This document shows, piece by piece, positions 50,021-58,420 of a stretch of 60,547 bases of DNA. The notes under the pieces were generated by a model. That model ran no database searches. It was not told where the DNA came from and was given only the letters and a program-made list of their open reading frames with translations. Position 1 is the first letter of the stretch, and the number at the start of each line of letters is the position of its first letter. The stretch comes from Gammaproteobacteria bacterium (lineage in GTDB: Bacteria; Pseudomonadota; Gammaproteobacteria; Pseudomonadales; Pseudohongiellaceae). The DNA lies in contig JAGYKB010000014.1 of NCBI GenBank assembly GCA_018401885.1, forward strand, positions 1-60,547, given 5' to 3'. Position numbers and translations under genes: made by a program.

Positions 50021-50827
50021 TTACAACACGTCGCCGAAGGCATGTTTAATGCGCATAAAAAGCCAGCCGCCAAAGAGATAACTAACAAGCGAGACGACAA
50101 TGACTATCTGCAAGTTGATCAAAGGCAGTTCGCCGCGTAGCACGATCTCGCGATAGAGATTAACGAAGCTGTGCATCGGGTTGAATAAGAAAAGGCGCTT
50201 AACCGATTCGCTCTGAATCATCGAGAGTGGATAAATTATCGGGGTGAGGAAAAACCAGACGTTAATAGCAAGCGCGACTAACTGCTGAAGATCGCGAAGA
50301 AAAACGCTTAGCGACGACAAAATAGCAACGAGTCCGGCAGTAAACAGCAGTTGTAGAAAAAAGATAACCGGCAGCAATAGCCAAAGCGAATTAACATAGC
50401 CTTGGGTCGCCAAATACAAAAGCAGAAGCGCAAAGCCGATAGCATGAGTCAGGTAGGGCACGAGCGATCCGACAACGGGAATCACCTGCACCGGAAATTT
50501 CACTTTCGTGATTAGTGGCGCCTTTTCGAGCAGCAGCGACGTCGATCGTCCTATTGCGTCTGCAAACGCGAACCACGGCAGATAGCCTATCATCATAAAA
50601 AGAACGAACGCCGTTTCGCCGAATCCTTCGGCAGCGCGTACCTTAAAGATATAGCTGAAAACAAACGCGTAGATCGAAATATTAGCGATAGGGGTAAGGA
50701 TAAGCCAGAGAAAGCCGCCCATCGACGCGGTGAACTGCGCGTAGAATTCCTGCCGCGCGAAATTGCTCACCAAGCGGCGGTCTGAGAATGGGGTAGCAAT
50801 CCAATCACGAAGTAAGGCGAGCGACAT
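50021..50827 (-). CDS. Polysaccharide ABC exporter permease (Wzm/ABC-2 type)
   Basis: This is the membrane component of an ABC-2 type exporter for lipid-linked glycans. Family features are ARQEFYAQFTASMGGFLW near the N-terminus, six hydrophobic segments, and SVFLRDLQQLVALAINVWFF with TPIIYPLSMI near the middle. The ATG at 50827, preceded by TGGAT, gives 268 residues, the usual length; the frame is open to an ATG at 50887. It lies upstream of the Wzt-like ATPase and diverges from the PIG-L gene. Confidence 0.9.
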   Translation of the reverse strand: MSLALLRDWIATPFSDRRLVSNFARQEFYAQFTASMGGFLWLILTPIANISIYAFVFSYIFKVRAAEGFGETAFVLFMMIGYLPWFAFADAIGRSTSLLLEKAPLITKVKFPVQVIPVVGSLVPYLTHAIGFALLLLYLATQGYVNSLWLLLPVIFFLQLLFTAGLVAILSSLSVFLRDLQQLVALAINVWFFLTPIIYPLSMIQSESVKRLFLFNPMHSFVNLYREIVLRGELPLINLQIVIVVSLVSYLFGGWLFMRIKHAFGDVL

Positions 50828-50954
50828 CGGCGATCCAAAATTCAACAGCAAGCAAAGGCGGCGAAACCTTAGCCTCGACCGCGACATGATTGTACACTAA
50901 CACGCAGCCAAAAAGACCCGAAACAACGCATCGCCAATCATCGAGACCAACGCC

Positions 50955-51677
50955 ATGCTCAATCCAGAACACATGCTCCTTCCCTACTCGCTCAGCGACT
51001 TGCCGGCGGGGCCTTGGCTAGTTTTTGCGCCGCACGCAGACGACGAGACCTATGGCATGGGCGGCACGCTACTCCGCGCGCGTGACAAGGGAATCGAGAC
51101 GCATGTGATTGTTCTAACCGATGGCGCATTAGGTGGTGATCGCGACGATCTCGTCGCCATTCGTCGTAACGAGGTAAAACAGGCGGCAAAGGCGCTCGGA
51201 TTGGCGAGTCTCCAATGCTGGGACGAACCCGATCGCGGGCTTGCAGCAACCCCTGCGCTTCTCACGAAGACCGCAGCAGAAATTGCGAAAATTTCTCCGA
51301 AAACGGTTTTCTTCCCTGCCCCGTTAGAGGCTCACCCCGATCACCGCGCCGCTGCGGCGCTAGTCTGGCAGGCGTTACAACGCTCGCCCGAACTTCGGGT
51401 GACTGCAATGTCCTACGAGATCGGCAATCAGAATCCGATCAACACCATGATCGATACGACTGCGGTGATCAATGAGAAGGCGCGCGTGATGACCTGTTAT
51501 AACAGTCAAAATACTGAAAATAATTACGAGGAGTTGGTGCTGTCGCTCGACAAAGGACGCACGTTCACCATGCCGCCCGAGGTTAGCCACTGCGAGGGAT
51601 TTTATACCTATAGCGACGCCCAGCGCAGCAAAACGCTGCATGAGGTGATTCGCGAGATTGTCGCGCTCTATTTTTAA
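50955..51677 (+). CDS. PIG-L family N-acetylglucosaminyl deacetylase-like protein
   Basis: LmbE/PIG-L zinc hydrolases deacetylate GlcNAc-containing substrates. The metal motif APHADDE is near residue 27 and the second half HPDH near residue 116, with GGDRDDLVAIRRNEVKQAAK between. At 240 residues it is typical. It diverges from the polysaccharide exporter genes, so a role in surface glycan maturation is plausible, but the substrate is unknown. An alternative start is the second Met (MLLPYSLS). Confidence 0.87.
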   Translation: MLNPEHMLLPYSLSDLPAGPWLVFAPHADDETYGMGGTLLRARDKGIETHVIVLTDGALGGDRDDLVAIRRNEVKQAAKALGLASLQCWDEPDRGLAATPALLTKTAAEIAKISPKTVFFPAPLEAHPDHRAAAALVWQALQRSPELRVTAMSYEIGNQNPINTMIDTTAVINEKARVMTCYNSQNTENNYEELVLSLDKGRTFTMPPEVSHCEGFYTYSDAQRSKTLHEVIREIVALYF

Positions 51678-51736
51678 GCGAGCATTTTTGCTTCAGCGCT
51701 GGGTTGCGCCCTGCTAATCGCACAAGCTCGACGCGC

Positions 51737-51781
51737 AGTTAGTGCGCTTAGTGCGGTTAGTGCGGTTTGTGCGTCTAGTGC
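51737..51781. repeat. 9-bp tandem repeats at the end of the type I operon
   Basis: Five 9-bp units (AGTTAGTGC, GCTTAGTGC, GGTTAGTGC, GGTTTGTGC, GTCTAGTGC) lie in the gap between the PIG-L gene and the last gene of the type I secretion run. The final unit includes the stop codon of that gene. Confidence 0.8.
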
Positions 51782-52359
51782 AGCCCCTTAACTGGCTGAT
51801 CGTTTTCCTTAGGTGATGTATCGACCCACTCTGGCCATATCGCCGCCGGCCAACCAGCCTGCAGCCATTGGCTGTGAAGAATGATTAACCACTGACGCAG
51901 TTCGATTGGCGCCATCGCCAACTGCACGCCGTTCGCGCTTTCGTGTTTGAACGTGAGTGTCAGAATACCGTTGGTGGATTTGCTGATATCAACTTCCTTC
52001 ACCAGCCAAATATCCTCGCGTTGGCCAGCAGTGACCGAACCCGGCGTTGTCTCAATTGCTGCGTTTGGGCTAGGCATCGCTGGCACCGGAACCGCTGCCT
52101 GAGGCTCAAGCCGCGCCTTCGCTGCCTGCTGAGCGAAATCTTGCATGAGTTCTGCCTGACCGAGATCGCCTTTGCCTTCGGCGCGAGCAATTTCATTTAG
52201 CCAGTCGAGAATATGCGGGACTAACCGCAGTAATAAACGCTGAGTAAACCAAAGGCAGCGCGTGGACTCGGCGCTTACCTCGCCGGTAATCCGAAACCGG
52301 TCCTCGACGTCTGAGTAGATGCTCGTTATTCGCTGGAGTTTGTCGAAGCTTTTAGACAT
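51775..52359 (-). CDS. Unrecognised protein at the end of the type I secretion operon
   Basis: I do not recognise this family. The preferred ATG at 52359 (MSKSFDKLQRITSIYSD) lies 10 bp after the TolC-type gene and gives 194 residues; an upstream start at 52443 overlaps that gene. There is no signal peptide or membrane segment. Residues 1-75 look helical (DRFRITGEVSAESTRCLWFT, LLRLVPHILDWLNEI), a Pro/Ala-rich linker follows, and the C-terminal half has mixed strands and many Trp (WLVKEVDISKSTNGILTLTF, then LIILHSQWLQAGWPAAIWPE). Its context suggests a cytoplasmic partner of the type I exporter. Confidence 0.7.
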   Translation of the reverse strand: MSKSFDKLQRITSIYSDVEDRFRITGEVSAESTRCLWFTQRLLLRLVPHILDWLNEIARAEGKGDLGQAELMQDFAQQAAKARLEPQAAVPVPAMPSPNAAIETTPGSVTAGQREDIWLVKEVDISKSTNGILTLTFKHESANGVQLAMAPIELRQWLIILHSQWLQAGWPAAIWPEWVDTSPKENDQPVKGLH

Positions 52360-52369
52360 AAAGACTTGG

Positions 52370-53789
52370 TTAGCGGCCAGAAGAAGGTTCAAGCCACGCG
52401 CTAACCTCGATGAGATCATCGGCCGTGAGCAATCCGGCTTCACGCTTTAGTAAGAGTAAAAATTTAACGTGTTCGTAACGCACCTGCTGCAGATCGCGCT
52501 GAGCGCCAAACTGGTCGCGAATTGCATTGAGTACGTCGACGCTGGTCACGGCGCCAAGCTCGAATCCTCGCTGCATTGCCGTCGCAGAAAGCTCAGTCGA
52601 CTCGACGAGTTTCTGCGCCGCAGCAATTATTTTCTCGCTCGCCTGTACCTGCAAATACGCGCTGCGCACAGTCTCACCAATTTCGAGTTCGACGCCGCGC
52701 AATTCATTTTCGGCGATCAGCGATTGGCTGTTAGCCTCACGCACCGCCGCGCGGTTGCTTCCGCCCGCGTAGATTGGCACCGACACATCGACGCCAATGT
52801 AGGTGTTGTCTGTACGCTGCAGCGGAATGTTATCGAAACCCACGTTCGAGTCTTGGCGTTGCAAGACCAGCGAGACCTGCGGCATATAAGCGCCGCGTCG
52901 CTGTGACACCATTTTCTTCGATGCTTCGAACTCTAGCCGCTGGGCTCTAATCGAATGATTGTTTTTCTCTGCCTGCTCCACCCAGTAGTGCAGATTGTTC
53001 TCGAGCGGTGGCACGGCTGCATCCTCGGCGAGACGAAACAGTTCGCCTGGCTCGATTCCGCTTACTGAGCGCAATGCCTCTAGCTGTATGTCTAGGCGGC
53101 TCTCTAACTGAATTTGCTGGGCTGACCGCAGCGCGAGGCTAGCCTGCGCCGCTTGATAGAGGTCTGTAATCTCGCGCAAGCGGCGTGCATAGAGGATTCG
53201 ATTTGTTCGAGCTGATTACTCACCGTCTGTATTCCGACGCACCGAATCGAGTGCGTCGCGGGCCTGCAGTGCGTCAAAAGCACTTTCTGCGACATCGTCA
53301 GCAGAATGGTATGAGCTCGCTGTAATAGAGCTGCTCGGCTTACCTGGCAATACCGCCTGTGCGCGTGCAGCGAACGCTTGCCAGCGGAACAGACTGGTGT
53401 GAGCTGCACGGAATAGCGGGTTACCGTCGAAGGTGGTTTCCGGCCTGATTGGTTACGCGTATTGTTTGATAAACTGCGTTAGCGCGCACCTGTGGCAGTA
53501 GCTGCCCCGTTGCCGCACTGCGCCTTGCTGACCCGATATTGAGATTTTCTTCGGCGATTCGCAGGCGAGGGCTAAAGTCGAGCGCGGCGCTAAAAAAATC
53601 CTGCAGAGTTTGACCAACGACCGGCGCATCGCTCGAACCCAACGAGGGCAGCTCCGCTGCCGTCGCCTGTGAGGCGATACCCGACAGCGCAACTAGCAAG
53701 CTCGCGCCTAGTGTCACTTTTTTAAAAAGCGTGCGATGAGCGGCAAAGGCAAGGTGATTAGCGGCGGTCTGTCGGTTAGTTCTGCTCAC
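52370..53789 (-). pseudogene. TolC-family type I secretion outer-membrane protein, frameshifted
   Basis: The product forms the outer-membrane tunnel of the type I exporter. The N-terminal part is intact (signal peptide SLLVALSGIASQATA, then DFFSAALDFSPRLRIAEENL) down to about 53450. The second half is intact from about 53165 (REITDLYQAAQASLALRSAQ, VPIYAGGSNRAAVREANSQS, GFELGAVTSVDVLNAI). Between them several single-base shifts break about 90 codons, including the SLFRWQAFAARAQA-like stretch and SNQLEQIES, which survive in other frames. The span of 473 codons equals an intact family member. The start is GTG. Confidence 0.85.
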
Positions 53790-53879
53790 AATGTTTATCC
53801 GGTTTTTGTGTGATGACCCAGCGGCCGACGCGATGCTGAGTTGTCAGCCTCGCTCGGTGTTTAGCATGCTGTTTTGGTC

Positions 53880-55385
53880 TTAGTCTTCGATAAAGCTTCG
53901 CGCCATCGCGTTTGAGAAAGGCTTAAACAAATACTGAAGCAGCGTGCGCGAGCCTGTCGCAATAAACGCCTCGGCTGGCATGCCGGGCAGTAATTCGAGA
54001 TCACCAAGATCTGCCATGCCCTCGGGCGTGACCTCAATTCGAGCGAGATAGTAGGTTAGGCCGGTATTCTGATCCTGGATGGCATCAGCGGAGAGGCTCA
54101 GTAACGTGCCAAAAATCGTTGGAGTTCGATTACCGAAACTTGAGAAGCGAATCATCGCTTCCTGTCCTTCATAGACGCGGTCGATGTCGAGAGGCGAGAC
54201 CTGCACTTCGAGAATAAGCTCTTCGGTGAGTGGAACGATTTCGGCGATGACTGTGCCTGGGCCGATAACGCCGCCTTCGGTGTGTACCTGCATGCCGTTG
54301 ATTACGCCCGCTACCGGCGCGCGCACGGTAGTGCGGCTCACGATGTCTCGCAGCGCCGTGGTGCGCTCTTCTGCATCCTTGAGTCGCGTTTGCACTTCTC
54401 CAAGCTCGTTCACCACTTCGTTTTGGAATTCACGATTTAATTGTAGTATTTGTAAGCGCGTTTCACCTATCTGCACCTCAGTAGAGGCAATCGTCGCCGA
54501 AAGATCGGCCGCCTCGCCCTGGTAGCTCGCGAGATTCCGTTCAACCTGACGTAGGCGCGCTTTGTCAGAGAAGCCTTCGTCTAGGAGTGCACGAGTGTCG
54601 TCGAGTTCATCGGCAAACGATGCGGCGAGTGCTAACTTGCTGTCTTTTAGTGCAGCTAAGCCAACGAGCTTAGACTCGAGCTGGCCGATGCGCTGCTCTA
54701 GCACTTCGATGCTGCCTTCGCGCGATGCTTTGCGCGCTTCGAAAATCGACGTCTGAGAGGCGATTTCTTCCGCGGCGTTCGCACTTGTCAGGCTCGCAGG
54801 ATAGGCAATCTGTGTGAGTTTATCGCGCTCAGCTAAGAGACGCGCTTCGCGTGCCTGCAGTGCGACAAGCTGCGAGTTCGCGATTTCGAGCTGCGCCAGC
54901 GGCTGAGTGTCGTCCATTTCGAGTAGGGGCTCGCCCGCCTCTACCACGTCGCCGTTTTGCGCGAGGATCGAACTCACTAAGCCACCCTCTAAATGCTGCA
55001 CGGCCTTCTTATACGTTTTAACAGTGACCTGACCCGGCGCGTGTGCAGCGCCGTCCAAAGGCGCGAGCGCCGCCCAGCCGCCAAACACAACAAACACCAG
55101 AATGAATACTGTAAGCCCGATGCGACGGGGAATTTCCATACTGGTTTCGACAAGATCATCGGCGCCAGCCGCCTGCGGTTTCGCCTGTCGCGTGGGCAAG
55201 ATGGGCTTGGCTGCCGACTCTGCTTTGGCAGTCGCCGCATCGTCTACCGCCGATGGCCTGATGGCCTGATCCGCAGGCACTTTGGTGACCGGCACGCGTG
55301 CAAGCGTCTGCTTATTCGTCGAGGGAGTTGCTTCGTTGTCTTGGCCGTTCTTGTTTTCGTCGTCCACGGGATTTCTCGTTCGCAA
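53880..55385 (-). CDS. HlyD-family periplasmic adaptor of a type I secretion system
   Basis: This protein bridges the inner-membrane ABC ATPase and TolC. About 75 charged and Pro/Ala-rich residues precede one membrane segment (IGLTVFILVFVVFGGWAALA, near residues 90-109). The lipoyl half-motif GQVTVKTYKKAVQHLEGG, a long coiled coil (KLVGLAALKDSKLALAASF and the segment after) and the second half with the beta barrel (VRAPVAGVINGMQVHTEGGV) follow. At 501 residues it is somewhat long; the cytoplasmic N-terminus accounts for this. The start is TTG at 55385; a GTG six codons later is also possible. It follows the ABC gene by 86 bp. Confidence 0.92.
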   Translation of the reverse strand: MRTRNPVDDENKNGQDNEATPSTNKQTLARVPVTKVPADQAIRPSAVDDAATAKAESAAKPILPTRQAKPQAAGADDLVETSMEIPRRIGLTVFILVFVVFGGWAALAPLDGAAHAPGQVTVKTYKKAVQHLEGGLVSSILAQNGDVVEAGEPLLEMDDTQPLAQLEIANSQLVALQAREARLLAERDKLTQIAYPASLTSANAAEEIASQTSIFEARKASREGSIEVLEQRIGQLESKLVGLAALKDSKLALAASFADELDDTRALLDEGFSDKARLRQVERNLASYQGEAADLSATIASTEVQIGETRLQILQLNREFQNEVVNELGEVQTRLKDAEERTTALRDIVSRTTVRAPVAGVINGMQVHTEGGVIGPGTVIAEIVPLTEELILEVQVSPLDIDRVYEGQEAMIRFSSFGNRTPTIFGTLLSLSADAIQDQNTGLTYYLARIEVTPEGMADLGDLELLPGMPAEAFIATGSRTLLQYLFKPFSNAMARSFIED

Positions 55386-55471
55386 TGCCTGCCGCTTAAT
55401 ATCAAACTGCTGGCTGTCTTTATGAATTCATGTAGCGGATGCGCATAGCACCCGCCTCGGGTCTCTTCTTT

Positions 55472-57176
55472 TTACGCGGGTCTCAGCGCAGGCTTTTTAT
55501 CCTGCGGTGCGGCGAGCGCTGCGAGTACTTGATCACGTGGACCGAAGTGAGAGGCAGCGCCATCACGCATGACCAAAATTTTATCGACACACTGCAACAC
55601 CATCGTGCGGTGCGTAATGATAATGACAGTCGCGCCCTCTGCCTTGATCCGTCGGATTGCCTCAACTAACTCGCGCTCGCCCTGATCATCGAGATTCGAA
55701 TTAGGCTCATCTAAAACGAGGTATCTGGGCGAGCCATAAATCGCGCGGGCAAGACCAATACGCTGCCGCTGACCGCCCGACAAAATGCCACCCGACCCGC
55801 CGATAATCGTGTCGTAGCCTTGGGGCAAATGGAGAATCAAATCATGGACGCCCGCTGTTTTCGCTGCCTCGACCACTTTGTCGGGATCGACATCGCCGAA
55901 GCGGCAAATGTTCTCAGAAATCGAGCCGTCAAAAAGTTCAATGTCCTGCGGCAGGTAGCCAACATAAGGACCAAGTTCGGTACGGTTCCACGCAAAGATG
56001 TCTGCGCCGTCGAGACGGACTTTGCCGCTATACGTTGGCCAGATACCGAGAAGTGCGCTTGCCAGACAGGACTTGCCGAAGCGCTCGGCCCAACAATACC
56101 GGCGCTTCCCGGCATTGAGGTTCCATATTTACGCCGCGCCTGGCTGATGTTTTCGAGCCGGGCGGCACAACCATCACCTGCTCGGCTGACAATTTGCCCG
56201 TCGGCGCCGGCAGGAGCATCGTGTCTGCGTCTTTCCGGAATTTGAACGAACAGTTGACCGAGACGATCGTATTGGCCACGGGCGAGCGTAAAGCCTTCCG
56301 GTGCCGCAGCATATCGATAGGCGCAGGCGCCCTGCCGAGCAGCAGCGAGCCTACGATCATCATGCCGGGTGCGAAGTCCCTCTTGACGCAGCGCAACAGC
56401 GCGCCGCGAGTCCGAGCAGCAGAGACTGCATGACCACATGCGGAAGGTTTTCGACAAGCTTTGTAGTAACCCCGCCGAACGACCGCTTCGGTTTGCAGGT
56501 AAGCACCTCATCGAAGATATATGACGATGGCGCGAATCGTCGGCCATGCCCCATCGCAGCAATCACTTCAGGTTTTTAACGTGCCGTTAGCTTGTTGTTG
56601 ATCCAGTTTGACTTACTGTTGGCGTCTTGTAGCTTACATCGTCACTTTTTTCAGTCGTATACGCCAGCGCGATCATGACAATACCGGCAAAAATGGCTGC
56701 ATAGCCAAACATCGGATGAAACATAAACATCACGAAGACATAGATGGAAAACCACGGCGCATCGAAAAAAAGTGAACGGTCAAATTGCCCGTGAAAATTG
56801 GCGCAGGCTTGACAGATCGCTGAGCGGTGAGGTGCTTACCGAGCCGCCGGTAGAAAGCGCGCTTGAACGTGGCGTCGGAACACAGCGCCACGCAGATTTT
56901 CGATACGGGACACTCGCCGCAATCAAAAATCATCCAGTAGACCCTCGAATCCCCCAAGTGCTGCGGTCAGCGCGACCATTAGCAGGGTGAGCATCGCAGA
57001 GTCAGATAGCTGCCGGACGATACAACGCGGTCATATACCTGCAGCATATAGGCGACGGGCACGAGCATTAGGAGATTAACTGCAGCACTAAAAAGGCCGG
57101 CATAGATGAAATACCGTTTGACGTCGGTAAAGGCCTCTGCGAGTTCTGGGTATTTGGCTGTTTTTTGCGTGCTCAT
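55472..57176 (-). pseudogene. Type I secretion ABC ATPase/permease (PrtD-like), frameshifted
   Basis: The inner-membrane engine of the exporter. The N-terminus (YPELAEAFTDVKRYFIYAGL, then VAYMLQVYDRVVSSGS) is intact to about 57000. From about 56055 to 55472 one continuous frame runs from just after a broken Walker A (GPSAS, then GKS in another frame) through [19 protein letters not shown], the signature [15 protein letters not shown] and Walker [14 protein letters not shown]. Between 56.06 and 57.0 kb the frame changes many times, yet DATFKRA, GNLTVHFF, VIAAMG, SKTFRMV and LARGQYDRLGQL are all recoverable in order. The 568-codon span is the PrtD length. Sequence error is as likely as real decay. 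Confidence 0.85.
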
Positions 57177-57222
57177 AGTCTGTGATCTTTATTGGTTTGC
57201 TTTCTGTAAGTTAGCGTCGCAC

Positions 57223-57277
57223 TTTTTATCGTGTTTTTATCGTGTTTCTATCGTGTTTAAGTCGTATTTAAGTCGAG
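57223..57277. repeat. 11-bp repeats with phased T-tracts upstream of the type I operon
   Basis: Five 11-bp units (TTTTTATCGTG twice, TTTCTATCGTG, TTTAAGTCGTA, TTTAAGTCGAG) lie 47-101 bp before the ABC start codon. The T-runs recur every 11 bp, close to one helical turn, which would bend DNA or provide UP-element-like contacts. Confidence 0.85.
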
Positions 57278-57382
57278 TTACAGCGTTTCGCCATAACCGT
57301 AGTCGAGCTACGCGAATACCTCTTAGTTGGGGCACGCCGTGGTATTTCAACGACCGCCTGCTCCCGCGCGGCAGGACCGAGG

Positions 57383-58081
57383 CTAGAGCTCCTGCTTACC
57401 CTCGGCATAGTCGCGTAGAACGCCGACTTTGGATACCACTAGTAAACTAGTGCCGTCTCGTTTAACTATCTGCCGATTTTGCAACGACTGAAACACGCGG
57501 GTTACAGTCTCGCGGCTTATGTTGAGCATTATCGCAATCTCCATATGCGTTGGCGGATTGCGTATTTCTGCTTCTTCTTTATCACGGTCTTTCTCGGGCA
57601 CCAGCATCCAGAGCTGACAGCACACCCGCTGCGCGATATTAGGCAGCCCAAGCAATGACCGCTGGAACGTCATCTTGCGGACATGGCCTGCGACTTTGGC
57701 ACTGATTGTCGCAAACAGTTCGGGGTGCTTTTTAAGGAGCGCCTGCATTGCGTTTAGAGGCACGCTGACGATCACTGAGGGCGTAAGCGCCATGATAAAC
57801 TCGGGTTGCGAGCCCCCGTCAAATAGGCACAGTTCGCCGCAAAATTCGCCCGGTTCGACGAAATAGAGACCAACTTCGCGCCCGTCTATCGTAAAGTCGA
57901 CACCCTGCAGCCTGCCCTCAAACAAAAAGCAAATCTGCTCCTCGTTCTGACCCGCGTTCAGCACGATTGCTCGCCGCGCGGCTTTGCGCACGCTGCTTTG
58001 ACCCGCAACCTCTTCGAGAGTCGCGTCCGGCAGCCCGCTTAATAACGGGAAAGTCTTGAGCAGTTGCGGTGTTACCACCAT
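57383..58081 (-). CDS. CRP/FNR-family transcription regulator
   Basis: This 232-residue protein has an N-terminal cyclic-nucleotide-binding-like domain and a C-terminal winged helix. The recognition helix is SRETVTRVFQSL, near-identical to CRP (SRETVGR), and carries the same Arg-Glu-x-x-x-Arg contacts, so a TGTGA-type half-site is predicted. The cAMP pocket is different: after GELCLFDGG, the residues at the CRP Arg82-Ser83 positions read Pro-Glu, and Thr127-Ser128 reads Thr-Phe. No FNR cysteine cluster is present. It lies upstream of the type I operon on the same strand and diverges from the FecR gene, over a matching CRP-type site. Confidence 0.92.
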   Translation of the reverse strand: MVVTPQLLKTFPLLSGLPDATLEEVAGQSSVRKAARRAIVLNAGQNEEQICFLFEGRLQGVDFTIDGREVGLYFVEPGEFCGELCLFDGGSQPEFIMALTPSVIVSVPLNAMQALLKKHPELFATISAKVAGHVRKMTFQRSLLGLPNIAQRVCCQLWMLVPEKDRDKEEAEIRNPPTHMEIAIMLNISRETVTRVFQSLQNRQIVKRDGTSLLVVSKVGVLRDYAEGKQEL

Positions 58082-58273
58082 AAAACGCGATCCCTCGGGG
58101 CATTGCCTTGCTACCAGTCGATCAAATTGCGTAAGCCCACTAAGACAGCGGCAGCGGTGACGTTAACTTAAGTCGGGGGTATAGCACCGCGAGATAGAAA
58201 CAATTTTCAGCGCTCGAACAAGCGCGTATTATAGGCACGTCAAGGCCAAGTAATAAGGGCGATCAGCGTCCTG

Positions 58274-58289
58274 TGTGACCGCAATCACC
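58274..58289. promoter_or_regulatory. CRP-type binding site
   Basis: TGTGACCGCAATCACC matches TGTGA-N6-TCACA in all but the last base. It lies in the divergent promoter region of a regulator whose recognition helix predicts this very sequence. Autoregulation and control of the FecR operon are inferred. Confidence 0.65.
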
Positions 58290-58349
58290 CCGTCTCGTCC
58301 AACCTTGAATTATCTTTAGCCTCAACCAAAGGTTTGTTCTCGGCAAACG

Positions 58350-58400
58350 ATCGGCAAACTACAGAAATCGGCAAACTATAGAGATCGGCGAATTATAGAA
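58350..58400. repeat. Three 17-bp direct repeats before fecR
   Basis: ATCGGCAAACTACAGAA, ATCGGCAAACTATAGAG and ATCGGCGAATTATAGAA run head to tail and end 20 bp before the FecR start; a partial copy (TCGGCAAACG) precedes them. Each unit contains a TATAGA/TACAGA that resembles a -10 element. They could be iterated operators or a result of slippage. Confidence 0.85.
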
Positions 58401-58420
58401 AGCCGCGATAAACGCAAAAG

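Larger units (their letters stand above)
58082..58420. promoter_or_regulatory. Divergent regulatory region CRP-like gene / fecR-CHASE2
   Basis: The 339-bp gap contains no gene. It holds a CRP-type palindrome (58274-58289), a candidate promoter for the CRP-like gene on the minus strand (TATAAT at 58233-58228, TTATTA at 58256-58251, 17-bp spacer), and three 17-bp repeats close to the FecR start. The palindrome is centred about 60 bp upstream of the predicted start of transcription, near the class I activator position. Confidence 0.55.
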
